NCBI GenBank assembly: GCA_003991915.1
Contig: RQTK01000352.1
Coordinates: 275,908-339,907, forward strand
DNA length: 64,000 nt
From: Elysia chlorotica
Lineage: Eukaryota > Mollusca > Gastropoda > Plakobranchidae
Reading direction: 5' to 3'
This document shows positions 38,824 through 53,300 of the stretch, piece by piece; position 1 is the first letter of the stretch; each line of letters opens with the position of its first letter. The notes under the pieces were generated by a model, which saw only the letters and a list, made by a program, of their open reading frames with translations, was not told the origin of the DNA and made no database searches. A program made the position numbers and the translations under genes.

Positions 38824-39797
38824 AACAAACAAAAGTAAAACGCGATAGTGCATTTGTTTCACTAAATAGTTTTAATAAAGGACAGTTAAAATCACCATCC
38901 ACGTTCATCAAGCGGATTGTGAACATTTCGTATTTCTTTTTAACTTGATATATTTTTATTTAGATGGGAAATAGTATTGGTTAACTTCCCGTAGCTGGGG
39001 AAACAAGGTTATAGATTCTGAAGAATATTGTGCTATTTCAAGCAGCACAAGTTGTATCAAATGGGCAGGAATTTTGGCATGAGGCACCACAGGCGTGACT
39101 GATACCGTTTATTTTCTCATTGTGTGTGTGTGGGGGGCATCATAAGTTAAGTTCTAACAGGAAGTTTTAACCACTAAGTTAAAGGTACAAGAAGACGCTC
39201 CTGTTTAAAACCAACGGTGACACTTAAATTTCCTCGTTCTGCTAATCATTTATTACTGTTGATTTTGGGCTGTATATAACCCCCTTTCTTATTTTGTGTG
39301 TGCACAATTTTCACTTTTGTCTGGTTTTTATATCTCCATACATTTCTAAATGATTCCTGTACTTATATATGCTAGCCGCGTTCTCTTTTTTTTTAATTGT
39401 ATCATTTCACTGAGCCCCCTCACATTATGACAATTTTTCTTGCGCTCATTTTTTATAATTATGTGTTTCACCGCTCGTCCAAAGTGGTGTGAACGAATTC
39501 CAGACATTTTCCATCACTCTATACAACGCAAATACTTCAAATTTAATTTGAAAAAGATCTAACCTTCTGTTAGAACAAAAAAATGAATGAGATTTAGCAT
39601 TGGAGAGTTGAGAAGCTGTTCCTCGTTTCTGCGAGGGTCCAGGAGACTACCATTTAGCTTCGCCTGATAGTGTTCCGGAAATTGTTCTCATTTTTACAAA
39701 CATTATGTACATTTTAACTCACTGTTCGTTATTCTTTATCTCACCAGTAGGGTATAAAACTAAAAGTATGCACTTATGCAGAGTTATATGCAACGAA

Positions 39798-39874
39798 GAG
39801 TTGAGTTGGTTGCTTAACGTCTAACGTCAGCACTAGGCTATATTGTGGGCAGGCCCCAAGACTGACGTCTGACA
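39798..39874 (-). mobile_element. CAACT-family SINE 3' fragment
   Basis: GAGTTGAGTTGGTTGCTTAA, CGTCTAACGTCAGCACTAGG and CAGGCCCCAAGACTGACGTC: the tail and last third of the element. Confidence 0.75.
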
Positions 39875-40601
39875 CATATGCAACGAACAGTTAAACCCTT
39901 AGTTATAGTGATATTTTTCTTGAACAATGTATTGGAGGCTTTAACTTTAAGCTGTTCTTGAGCGATTTAAGGTTTCAAGCCATTTGTATTTTTATCGTTC
40001 AAATGTGAACTGTGATTAAATTTAATATAGTTTTACAATTTTGTATGACAGATCATCCGTTCATGTCTGCACGCCATGAAGCAAGATAATTAAATTTAAT
40101 AAAGAATGTTATAGGGGGAAAAATTAAACACACAGCAGAACCACAACATGCAAATAAAAAACAAAACAAAGATTACTAAAAAGATGTACAGACCTTCCTT
40201 TAAAAAAAAAAGACATCACAATTTTATTTTATAACATAATATTAAGTTTGAGTGAGATGCAAATCAACTTTATTACATTAAAAACAAAATTATGTGTAAA
40301 AACATGTGTATATATGGTATGATGCTATTTCACTCAGAAAATTACAGGTCTCTAAAAACGTACATACAAATATAGGTGAAAGAAATGAAATGTATTTCAC
40401 AAATTTCATAAGTATTTAATCAGTTTCTTTTAACCACTCTGTATTATGATTGGTTTGTAAACTCTGGTTAATATTTTAAAAAGAGCTTTGCTCTGCTAGA
40501 GAGAAGGACAGAGAGACAGAAAGACAGGCGATGAAGGAAACATAAAGACACAGACAAACAGATACAGAAAGGAAGAGAGACGTTTTCATATGTACAGAGT
40601 G

Positions 40602-40797
40602 CCATAAAACTCGAAGGTATTTTCTAGCAACAGCGATGTATAAATAGATTTTATGTAATAATCAGCCCATACAAAAAGGGTAATGGAAGTGACCGAGTCC
40701 ATGTTGACACTTCAGTTATATGCTGTCCAATCTCACTTCTAAAACACTTTAGATAGTCTAAATCCTAATTATTAATTTAAGAAATAAGGAAGCACTA
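40602..40797 (+). repeat. Duplicated block N, second copy
   Basis: Copy of 26895-27091, 13.7 kb away on the far side of the other duplicated blocks. Confidence 0.85.
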
Positions 40798-41516
40798 AAA
40801 AACCGTTATAACTTAGAGTAATAGTTTCTTCAACAATTAAAAATATATTGTTCTATTCTGGGTTTTTTAAATCAGCAAAAATACATTCATTATCTCTAGA
40901 GAGGGTTAGAAATCAAATGATAGTGATCAACTTTGTTGACTAAATCACCCTTAGTGTTCACATTATCTGACTCCCTGGGACATTAATTGCATAGCATGAT
41001 AGTAGCACAGCACATTAGTATTACGTAAAAAGATAAACATTATAAATTCTAATTTTCTCCATATAACTTTATTGTATTTTTATATCCCGATACCATCACA
41101 TAGCTATAATATCAATTTATACATATGAATTATCTTGATAATTCTGATAGGCACCAAGACAAGGAGTAATACATGTACATAAACAGCATAGGTTGGATTC
41201 TTTTACATCAATTCATTTTTTTTCTCCAAAAAATGTTTATCAACAGGTAAAAACTACAAAATAAAAGCGTCAATTTAACATTCATCAAAGGAAAATAAAG
41301 AACACATTTATATAATATCAATATTTTTATCTTTATCAAATGTGCTGCTACTGAAGACATTATTCCTTATATAATATAGTATTATGATTGATCCTCTTCA
41401 AGGAAAACTATGCCTACCGCAGAAGTAATCATGGAGAAAAGAAGGGCTATCAGGCTTTTACTAGTACTTATCTGTGGTGCAGCTATTTCCACTACAAGTT
41501 GTAAAGACTAAACTAA

Positions 41517-41612
41517 AAACAGCTTTGTAGAGATTGGCAGATCGATGTTATCATTGTTTTATGGTTTTAAGTTCTGGTATATAGAAATTTTAAACAAAAA
41601 AGAGCCCACCTG
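41517..41612 (+). repeat. Older repeat O, copy 2
   Basis: Diverged copy of 37436-37546. Confidence 0.7.
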
Positions 41613-42040
41613 AGAAGAACATTGCACAATCGCAGTGAGGCTACTTGCTGCTAAACTGTTTGTACTCAGCAATCGACAATACTACCAATGGGTTTCGTGT
41701 CATTGTAATGCAGCCTATTGGTGAGATCAGCCAAACCTGCTCACAGTGGACTATTTGAATGGATTATAACTGTGTCTCTAGGGATATTTAATGAACAAGA
41801 GAAGACACAGGTTGGGGGAAGGGAAGGGGGAACAGGATAACAATTCATGATCAATCCCACATGTTTTTTCCAGTTTGATTGAAAGTACATTCATTTGATC
41901 AGTAATTTTACGCAAAAGAATTTTTTAGAGCCAAGATAAGGCAACAACCAGAAACCGTTGAAAACTGGTTTAAACTGTCGGATTAGGGCCAACAAACATA
42001 AAATGAAACACACCTTATGTTGTTTGTGTGATTGAACACA

Positions 42041-42076
<36 letters not shown>

Positions 42077-42366
42077 TTTTAAAATGAACATTCTTGAAAT
42101 CACAACTTTCTGTTACATTAGTTTCTGAGACAGGTTATGCAAACTTTTGAACACCATCATTGCTGAATGTAGACACTGAACGACATTCTCTGAGTAAAAG
42201 TTCACTTTCATAGACTTGATTTTGTGTGCATAGCCTTTTACACGAATAGCCAATCCTGAATAGTCCTGCAGTATGACAAATACCAGCAGTGTTTTTGCTG
42301 TGTCAGTAAATCTTACCTGAAAATAGCAAATGTTAACTTTCCTCTGATAAATAATAATAAAAATTT

Positions 42367-42447
42367 TCAATGACAGTTTACACATTGAGGGTGACATCTT
42401 TTCCCATTAAGCCTACATTTGCAGCCTCCACTTAAGTCTCCTTCACC
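42367..42447 (-). CDS. RBCK1: RBCK1 last exon
   Basis: Acceptor ctattgcag. It encodes [20 protein letters not shown] and ends QCVNCH then TGA, the hallmark zinc-binding C-terminus of HOIL-1. Confidence 0.95.
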   Translation of the reverse strand, partial: GEGDLSGGCKCRLNGKRCHPQCVNCH

Positions 42448-44658
42448 CTGCAATAGAAAAAGAAGACAGATGCTGGTATAAGTAAAAGAGTAGTGATCAG
42501 AAAACTTCTTTTTTTGGTGGACATAATTATTCTAGAAATACATTACTATACAAATACTTGAAAACGTGGCTTTTTTCTGATATCAGGTAAATTACACACT
42601 TATTTTTGTAAGTAAGTACATGTGATTCAGTGAATGACAAAATTGATCTTGAACCTTGCTGCTTATCACTTCTTGAAATAAAAATCTCTTTGGTAAACAA
42701 CATAAGGATAATATCTGCTAAATTATTACACAAACCAACTCAGGCACAGCTCAGTCATGTTCGTTGGAACACCTGCTAAACTACACAAAGTAAATACCGA
42801 CAAAGTAAAAATTTGTAATCAAAAGGTAACACCCGCTTTGTCTGTAAAAAATTTGGCGTTTTACTTGATTCAAATATCACGTTTGACCCACATATTTCAA
42901 ATCTACGTAAACTATGCTACCTAGAATTAGGAAAAAATTTCTCAAATAAGACCCTACCTAACGATGAACACCACTAACAAACTTGTATGTTCACTAGTAC
43001 TTTCCAGGATCGACTACTGTAATTCATTGCTGGCAGGGCTTCCCGATTATAAATTGAATAAAATCCAACAGGTTCAAAACAATGCAGCTCGACTTGTCAA
43101 GAAGGTAACAAAAAAAGAACACATCACACCCTTACTTAAAAATCTTCATTGGCTTCTTGTCAGCTCTAGGATAAATTATAGGTAAGCTTCTATTCTCTTT
43201 CAGTGACAATAAGTGTTTGACTTTCCAGAATATCTAAAAGATTTAGTTGTACTCTACACACCATCTAGAGATCTACGCTCAGCTGTCAAGAACCTCCTAG
43301 TCAAACCAAGATACAACTTAAAAAATTTCGGTCTAGGAACCTTCACTTTCCAAAGTGCAAACCTTTGGAACAACCTTCCGGACGAAATGAAAAATGTTAA
43401 TTCATTAACACTATTCAAGTCTAAACTAAAGATGCATATTTTTAAAGTCTCATTTTTATATTAAAATCCCTCGAATTGACTATTTAGTTTTAACTCATAC
43501 GCTCATCATCCTTTTTACTCCACTCTCTCTCTTATCCGAGGATTAGTTCTTGATTTTTTAAAAACAATTTCTGACTCTGTGATAGATCAATAGCAATGTT
43601 TAATAATATCAATGTGTTTTAAATATCATTGTTTTTCTAAGTTTTAATAACAAAAACATTAAAACATTATCCAATTAAAACTTTTATAAGTGTTTTCTTT
43701 AAAAAAAAACACAACAACCTTCATTTCCTTTTTACAAACTTGTATCATAAAAAAGAAGCATCTATAAAGCTGGAGTAAGAATTATGATCTTTTAATCTTA
43801 GTTTCATTGAATTCATTGGGCTGAAGATCTTACATTTGGCCCCCAGCGCCTGCCCTTGGTCACCCAGCAAATCTCTGTCTTGCAGATGGAGCATTTAATC
43901 CAGTCACAGCCGCCTTTCTTCTGAACTATCACCTGGCACTGGGGACAGTGCATTGCCTCCCCCATAGACACCATGTTCTGGAAGGCACAGTAAACATGGT
44001 CATCAGAAAACTTGAGAGAGGTTGGGAGGGGGGGAGGGGGGCTTACAAGGCAGCAATGCAGTGCTAGCTGGCTGATTGTCATGAAAGACAGTCGGCTTCG
44101 CATTGTTTGTGCATCAGTTGTAACCAACACTCACATCAGCACAGCCCAAATGCTTAACTTTTTTTCTAAGTAATTTGTGTACATTTCAGTCATATAAGCT
44201 TTAAAAAGAGAAAATATATTATACTATATTTGATTGCAAGGCTAGTTAAAGGATGACGATAATATTACATATGAACTTTGCATTTGAACCTTTTGTATAA
44301 TCAATGATATTTATTAATTTAGATACAGGAGTCTCCATCTAAGAACCCACCTCAGGAGTTAAAAAAAAGGTTTTTATGCTAAGATCAAAAACTTTACTTG
44401 GGGAAAGAGCCTTTTCCATCTGTGCTCCAAAGCTTTGGAATGTGTTGGATGTAGAAATTAAACAGTCACCATCTTTGGACCATTTCAAGTCAAAACTAAA
44501 AACTTTCTTGTTTAGAAAAGCATATACTTAGGACGATGTTGTGGTATCTCTGGGATGCATAGATAGAATGTGTGTGTGTGTTCAGATAGTATGTGAGTGT
44601 TTTTATTAATGTTAAGCGCCATAGAGCACTACTGTGGATTTTGGCGCTTTATAAGTGA

Positions 44659-44696
<38 letters not shown>

Positions 44697-47600
44697 GAGA
44701 AAAAAATGAACCTGTTAGTCAACAAAGGAATGACCTGTCATTCAAATTTTCAACAAAGGATTGACTTGTCATTCAAATTTTCACTTTCCCTTGGTTTCCT
44801 AAATATTTTAGGAACACATTAGCACCAGCTGAGATTAGAACGGTGGACTCGTTTCAGAGCATTAACCAACTGAGCTACAGGTTTTCACATCAATCAACAG
44901 AGTGCAAAGATTTTTCAAGAAAAGTCATCTTTAGTCGACGAAGCGAAGCTCTCTCCTAATTTAATATCTTCTGGGCCTTGAGGAAGAGTCTATACGGCAA
45001 CAGAACTCTGGGGTGAGATTTCCAGGACTTGGTTCGTCACATTATGAGGACAATAACCCAATAAGAAAGAAAACTGTGGTTGCCACAGTTGGGCTTGAAA
45101 CCACCACCTAAAGTATATAATTTGCAAATTCTGCTCTCCATTCCTTCCCCCTCCTTCCCAAAGATTGTCAAACATTATGTACAGGTGTAAACAATAAGTG
45201 ATTGGCATGTGTTAACAGAGCCGGATAGACCAATAGAGTTGACATGCTTAAATCATGACAGAATAAGACAACTCTCTGAAAAATGGAAAGAACCTTGCCA
45301 ACTGTAACTTCAATTTTGAACCTTCTCTCTAAGTGTAGGTTCTCATCAGGATATGAATGTCAAAAAGCTGCAAGTTCTTAGATTTAAAAAAATTTGAAAT
45401 AGATACAAAAAATCCAAAAGATCACAAGATAAACTTACAAATGACCTGAAACACTCCCACAAAATCCACAACATCCACAACCCCCCCCCCCCGCCCCCCC
45501 CCCCCCCCCCCAAAAAAAAAATAAATAAAAAATATTTGGATTCCTTCATTAATGTTCTTTGTCTAATATAGCTCTTAACTTTGCATCATGTAGAAATTTG
45601 TATCCCTATCTTATACTACCTTCAGCATTTCGTGAGTCTGTTTAGCATTTGCATCATTTGAAGCCATAATTTTCAATTGGTCCTGGTACTGCTGACAATT
45701 TTGTCCAGTATGAATGGCCTGGAATAAAAGCAATTTTTAGTAGATGAAACAAAACTTGTAAAGAAAAGAGAAAAGCCTGATATGTTTCACAGCATATGGT
45801 AGATTAATTTACCCTATGCATTGAAAAAAATATTGGTATTAAAATAGAGATTCAACCGCAAGTCTTTTCAAACTGATGTTATTTCAATAATTTAAATGGA
45901 GCATGAGCTTATTTGTCAGTCTTTGTACTGTAATGATATCAAATATTATTTTACACATTCATTTATGTCTACAAAAACAGCTTTGTCAATATCAAGAAAG
46001 AAATAGAAGCAATTCTAAAGGGTATACTACTTGTATTTCACACACACAAAACAATAAATATAATATTTTTTTAAACTTTAAATTTTTATATATTTCCCAA
46101 GACATGTTACCTGTCATAGACTGAAATTTAAAAAAAACCCCAAAGTAGCCAATTCAAGAAAAAGAAAAGGATGTAAAACTGTTCTTGGGTTCTATTTACA
46201 AAGACAATTGTAATTTTTAATTCAAGAAAACAATAATTAAGAATTATCTCCTATTATGTTTTACTTAATTTGTTTGTATGAAATATATTTCTCCAAACCT
46301 TGCATGTGAGGCAGTTGGCCTTGTTGCACAATGGACAGTTGAAAAAGTTGACCATGTCCTCATAGATGCACCAGCCTGGACAGTTGGGTGTCTTGCAGTG
46401 ATACGAGTTTTGCATCTGACTCTCTGCCTGGTCTAAGCCGCGCTGCAGATACTTAATATACATTTCCTCGGGTACAAGCTGTTGGAAGTTAATACAAAAT
46501 AAAGGCGTCTCAAGACACAGGCAGTAGATCTTTGGTTGGTTGGAGAAAGCAAATCTCTATTCTTGTTGTAAGTCTTTCAAGGTCTCAAGAAAAGTCTTAT
46601 ACCGCAATAGAACCCCACAGCGAGCTAGGGCTTTTTTTTCTCACACTAAACTGACACTGAACCAACCAGTAGGAAAAAACAGGGAGCCAGAACACGGCTG
46701 GAACTACCGACCTCCTGCAGAGGAAGCTGATGCTCTAACCGCAGCCTGGGTTGTATGCATTAAAAAGTGATATCACATTTGATGATGTAGATTGCAACTT
46801 TGATTACGGCTTTTCTTTACAACCAACGTGACAATAAATGCGAATTTTTTTGCCTTTCACAATAAAATAAAAGCTATTACTATTATTATAGCTAAGCTCA
46901 TGTTCTGTACTTCAAATACCGCTTCTGTTACTGCCAACACTGCTATGTGCAGCAAAGGCATATACTCACTTTTCTAACCTCCCTCTCCTGAAGAGCAGCC
47001 TTACACGAGTATTCGCTGTCCTGGTAGGGGCAGGTTAGTATTGCGTTCTCACAATGCTGTACAGCGCCTCTCAAGCAGTCCCTGCAAGGTGAGGTTTGAG
47101 GCTTGTCACTAAGAGCTCTATGATACATGGACAAGCTAAAACCTTATTCTTTCTCAATATACTCTGTTTAAAAAGTTCTATTCATAATTTTTATAATTTG
47201 ACATTTGTTAAATAAAGTCTTTTTTTATTTATTTTCAGCATGTTTAAACATTCCTGTTCAATAAATTTAGATACTGATCTGTCAGGGATGCCTTTATATA
47301 ATTAGAACAAGAAAAAGAAAATTGTCAGGGGCTTAATAACCAGTAAAGATATTAACACTGAGGTTTTACCTGCAAAATTGATGTAGACATTCCCTGAGTA
47401 CAATGCCTTCTCCAACAGCGATGTCGTCAAAACAGATGGCGCATTGAAACGGCTCTGGATTGGGAACAAGGTCAAGGTCTTCTATAGCCAGGAGATGCTG
47501 ATAGTTTTCCAAACGAGTGCCATGATCAACATCCTCCTCATCCTTTAACCAATAATAAATACAAAAAAAACAAAAATTACGGAACTTTTTAAAACCTCTC

Positions 47601-50292
47601 ACACATTTAGACTAAAATTTAATTGTGGTAATTTTCATGTAAAAACGGACAGATGTTTGGACAATGGAAAGTAGGTTTTTAATGTTAATATAATGTTATA
47701 ATATAAAAAAAAGCACATCAAAAGACAAGAAGACTCAAGATGAATATGAATTAAAGAAAACGCCACTAAGGCACGGTTAGATAAGAAATCTGAAATGTGC
47801 CGCAATGGAATCTTCTTAGTTTCTTGAAATCCAGCAAAAATAATTTTAATCTATAATTTGCTACTTTGTTCTTGCTAAGTCTGACCCTAAAATATGAAAT
47901 TAAAGAGGCATTAATGATTTGATGGTGATACCATTATTTTTCCCTCTCCCAATGCACCTATAAATATCTAAACCTTACAAATTTAGAACAGCATTTATGG
48001 CATAAATCGTAAAATTAGGTAAATGTAGGTAATGTGAGATTATGAGGAAATTGGGATTTAAACCAATACATGCACATACATGTACTTCCAGTCTTTTTAA
48101 TTAAAATCATTGGAAGATTTTCATACATCGAAATAAAGCGATTATCAGTATAGTTTATTAAAATTACATGGCCAATTAAAGCGATTTTGTTTAATGTTTA
48201 GATAAATATTACTTAGCTTTTGAAAACTGGAAAGACTTGGTTTTAAAATATAAAGACTGATTCTTGCATACCCACTTGTACAAGCCAAGTTTAACACTAA
48301 ACTTAGAACCAGATTCACTAGGTAAAATCTGGAACTTTGGTTTGTTAGTTTCTTAACAAGCTTTATTGTGGACAGGTCGCCAGAATAGCGTCTGAGAATT
48401 TTATGAGCTGCTACATAGAGACAGAGCGGGATAAGAGAACTTCTTTCTCTTACTGACACCCATGCAACATAACTGATAGAATGTGACCATTACAAAAAAA
48501 AGCTGTGTACTCTAGCATTGAGACACTCTTGATTCTTTTTCACTGTTGTTTGCTTGCAGTTGCTGCTGAAGTTATGAGCATACCAAATGATCTTTTCTAC
48601 ATATTATGCACCAAATGTCAATTGACTATGTCGACCAAGTGCGTAGGATGATTTGAAAAGCAATGAAATTAAGTAAACGAAAGAGAAAATATCAATACCA
48701 ATTCAGATTTTTCTTGGTATACACCTAATTCTTATAGTGCTATATTTCCTTTGATTAAAAAAAAAAATACAGCACTGCCACCTACTACCCCCCCCCCCCC
48801 CCCCCCACCCCCCCCCTCCCCCCCCCCCCCCCCCCCCCCCGCCTCAAGCCTCCCTACTTCTCCCACCCATATTTTTTCTATTTGCAAATAATAAAAATGT
48901 ATCAGTTGAAAAAAAAAGAAATGTAACAAAATGAAAATATGACAGACAAAACAAAAAACAAAAAATCAAAGAAAAAGGAAACAAAAAGTAATACATGTAA
49001 TATAAAGATTCCTTTATTCACAAAATGGTATAAATAAAATGTGTATGAAATGGAAATGATTATATATTGAAACATTCCTAAAATAGGTACGTGTATTTTG
49101 AAAAGGATGAGATTGGTTAGGGCAATGCAAGAAAAGAAACAAAATTATCAATTTTACTACTTCAAGTTTTCTTTTGTATGTTTTACCAACACAAATAGTT
49201 ATGTTTGGATGGGTGTGGTATGCCATTCACCAATCAAAATCATTTTGAAAATCCTCGCTTGTGCTGTTGTTATACCGCCTAATTTCAATAATTAGTCTAT
49301 TTATATTATATTTTCTTTTTCAATTTTACAGTATGTAAAGTGCCTTTCAAAAAGTATTATTTTATGAGAATTTACGATTTAAATTGCTTTGAAATTTCTC
49401 AGGAGTAAGCTAAACTACATGGAAATATGGTCATTCNNNNNNNNNNNNNNNNNNNNNNNNNNNNNNNNNNNNNNNNNNNNNNNNNNNNNNNNNNNNNNNN
49501 NNATGTTAGCAAAGAATTTGAAATAGTGATTGTTTTCTTCAATACTCCTAATGAAAAAGTGCCGTTTTTCTAGAGCATTGTTACAAAAAAGCACATTATT
49601 TTATACTCTATGTACTTATAAATTAATCTACTGAGGCGGAATACCATGGAAAATGGGATACAACTCATAAAACGTGTGTTCAAATTATCATAAGTTTACT
49701 TTGTTTGTTTAAATAGTCGTCTGAAGTCACTCGCAGTCAGTACATACTGCAATGACTCCCCGATTTGACCACAAGAGCTGTAGACTGTAGGCCTAATGTA
49801 AATAGATTCCGTCATTGCCCTTTGTGTGAAGGTAAGTAACTTTATCATGCTAGCACAAGCAGTGCTCCAATCATTGCCCTTAGTGTGAAGGTAAGTAACT
49901 TTATCATGCTAGCACTAGCAGTGCTCCAGCCTTGATTGATTCATGAACACACCTGCTATTGCTCGGTGTTCTGTGTGTTACACAAGATTCGTAAGGAAAC
50001 TGAGGGGATGTTTATAAGAAATGATGGCTAATTAAGAGACATTTTTCTTTTTCTGTCTACCTGAGTGAAGGTCTCTCTCTCTCTCTCTCTCATTCGCTTG
50101 CTCGTTCATCCAGTTTCCTATTTCTACTCAATCCTTCCCCTTTCTCTTCTCCATTCTCAACATCTATCATCGGATTCCATTCCTCTCTCTCGCTCTTTGG
50201 GTTTGTAATTCTTCAAATCCTGTCTCCCTGATTACCCCCCTCCCCTTTTATCTCTCTCTCTCACTTCTCTCTCTCTCTCTCTCACTTCTCTC

Positions 50293-50331
<39 letters not shown>

Positions 50332-53300
50332 TCTCTCTAACCGGACTCCACTTACTCTTTGCAGATCTAGATCGTTCCTTCACAGGTACATTATACAACC
50401 GTAAACAAGACGACTAGCTGTGTAAGAGTGGTAAAGCTGATGAAAGCAAACCGCATAGAGGAGACAGCTAAGCGACAGCGGGGCCCATGTCTCTCTTTTG
50501 TAATCATGTACACCCCCCCCCCTCCAAAAAAACAACAGCAACAAAAAAACAATACCCACCCTTCCCAAAAAAAACAAAATAACAACAACCAAACAAAAAC
50601 AGAAGAAAAAATAAGTACCCAATATTTATCAATGATTTGATATATAAATGCATAATAAACAAATGTGCATAAGCAGTTCCAGTGACTAGTCATATTTTTT
50701 TTCTCTTTGTCAATGGTTTAAAACTCATCAGTTTATAATTTTCATGAAGAAATAAATCACCATTACAAATAAGAGATGCAGCTATCACAATGCAGATTTG
50801 CTACTTCTTTCAAGACTTGAACCTGTTTTAATATTCATAATTCATTAAATTAACACAATTTTTTTTAGTTTCCACCGTTTAAGATCATTTGAAAATTAAT
50901 ATTCATTATTTAAAAAAAAACAATTTCATTTAACGGTGTGGGTGTTTAAAGTGTAGCAGGTTCAGGTGATAAGATACAGACAAAGATATACTTACGACTC
51001 TTAATGACAATAAATCCCTACACTAATCCTTATAGAGATTTCGAAATGCATAAAAGTTTATACAGTAAGTAAGATAGCCACTTAGTGATCAATCATGCCA
51101 ATAATTGAAAAAAATTACACACTAGAAAAAAGAAATAAGAAATTTAAAACGTACATTGAGAAAAAGGAATTTTCCAAAACAAGTCTTAAGGAGATGTCCA
51201 ATACCTCAGAGGTATAAAAAAATGTTTAAACATGTTAATAGCATATGAGAAACTATTTCCTACAGACTGTGGAGCTGTTCCTCTCTTAAATAGTGACTAT
51301 ATAATTTTGCGATGTCTGTTTCATTGTTTCATTTTGACTCCGCTATAAACATATCATTTTTAAGCATTTGAGTTTTCCTCATCTGATGAGCCTTGATGGC
51401 CATAAATAGCATCTGCTTCATAGGGACGAAACTGAAAGTCGTAAGACGTTGGTCTTTCATTTGCAGTTCTATTTTGCTGGCTTCTATGACGGTCCAAATG
51501 GAGAGCTTGAAGCACATCACTCAAATCTCCAACAGGCTGAGGGGCTATAGTCCTTGAATCAACATCTTCTTGTTCGTTGGATATATTGCGAAGAATGATA
51601 CTGTTGTTAGTTGCAAACATGTCCCCAACGCGATTAATATTGTTGCTGGTTGTGTTGCCAGGCATGACCTGTGTTGCTTGCAGGTTTTGCAGGAGCTCAA
51701 GATTTCCGCGTAGCTTTTGCAGCCTACTTGGGCTTGCTTCAGAGTCTTGCTTCTGCTGTACATTATTGGTTGCAACTGGTGGCTGCAGATGACAGAAACC
51801 TCAAATTAGACAGTGCTGGCAGCATAGTTTATCCACAGGTTGTCATGATCACTACCTATGATAAATCCGTCTTGTTATTCTAAAGTTATCTCTTGAACTT
51901 TTGTCTCTCCTTTCATTGCACCTTAGAGGGGATTTTTTTTTTTTTCATTCTTTCAAAGTCCAAACATTTATGTTTTCAGACTGAACTATAAAGAATAAGC
52001 AAATAAGTCAGGATGAGGTCTCACGGCCAAATTTGAACCTTGTATTGACTTGGCTTCATATTTTTTCTGCACTGACGTATACATTTCTCTCCATAACAAA
52101 GTTCTTGCCTGCAACAAATTCTTGTGCATTCAGTAATCCTGTTGAGCCACAGCATATGTTGATTCCACAATCCATGTTTCTTATGTCTCATATGATACCG
52201 TTTGGTTTCTAGAAATAAAGCAACAGCTATCCCAGTGTGTATAAAATCTAGTCTGTACAAACTTGTTTAAGGTTTACTTCCTCTCTTTTCTATTTCTTCA
52301 ATGTTTGTGTCCATGCAAGCTTAAATAAACACAACCATATGAAAGATGAATAGACATGTTGAGGGCTTAAATGAGTATCTAACCATGACAGTTAAAATAG
52401 CGAAGGTAAATTAAATAAGCCTTTCTTCAACTCTCGAGAACCCCCTATTTAAATAGCAGAAAAATAGAGTCTGCGGATAAGAAGTCGTCCTTGGGGGGGG
52501 GGGGGGGGGGAAGGGTTCTTGGCTGGATTGGGTTATAAGGCGAATGGAAAAAAGTTGACAAGGAAGCAATCAGTTGTTGCAATGAACTAGTTATTGGCTA
52601 TTTACAGCATGAGCGTTATATTTTACTAAGCAAAACATACCTCATGCAATAACATGGGGGGCTCCCTCTGCATTAAGTGCATCTCGCGTTCAGTCATTTG
52701 ATAATTTGCTGGAACCTGGATAAAAAAGTATAGCAATAACATAAAGATTATCTGGTGTAGAAACTAATAGTGCCAGTTCATTTACAGTTGTTTCTAGATT
52801 TTATATAGCAGGGACGCAACCTGTACCTGAAGAAATTTTCGGAACTTTGGTGGTGTAAAAAAGGGGGTTCGGGAGGGGTCGCCCGCCTGGAGCTGAAAAA
52901 TTTCCAGGTTTTCGTCCGTCTCGAGAGGCTCTGAGCGTTCCTGAGATAATAAATGGTTACATTTACTAAAGGGAATAGATGTATTACATTAACTATTCCT
53001 CGTTAAAAGACATTTGCTGCAACAGATTTTCTTCTTTACTGGGATCCATTTTGACCTATATATTATGTTGTTTATTGTGTACCTATATCTGCCTGAACAA
53101 AGTTTATTTTTACTCTACATCATCTGCTCTCATTTCAACATTTCAGTAAATTTTAAACTGTTCAGTGTGCGTCCATTTTATAAAGGAAAAAACACAAGGT
53201 TTTCTTTCACAAAAGACACTCGAATATCAAACCAAAACATTATTAGCAGAAATCCAGTTGAATCTAAATTATATGAATTTCAAATTAAATTATAGTAGAT

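Larger units (their letters stand above)
38824..42366. other. Intergenic DNA and probable RBCK1 3' UTR
   Basis: Holds a SINE fragment (39798-39874), block N copy 2 (40602-40797), repeat O copy 2 (41517-41612) and (CA)n at 42035-42072. On the - strand, AATAAA occurs near 41066-41071 and 40268-40273, which would give RBCK1 3' UTRs of about 1.3 or 2.1 kb. No other gene seen. Confidence 0.5.
47543..49436. other. RBCK1 intron
   Basis: AT-rich. Holds a SINE fragment (48340-48475) and a C run of about 50 bases (48789-48840). Nothing else recognised before the assembly gap. Confidence 0.6.

Noticed and set aside
44822..44883. tRNA gene on - (A box TAGCTCAGTTGG)
   Set aside because: B box is degenerate and SINE sequence lies nearby; treated as a SINE head.
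45346..45549. Gly-rich frame on -
   Set aside because: Translation of the poly(C) run.
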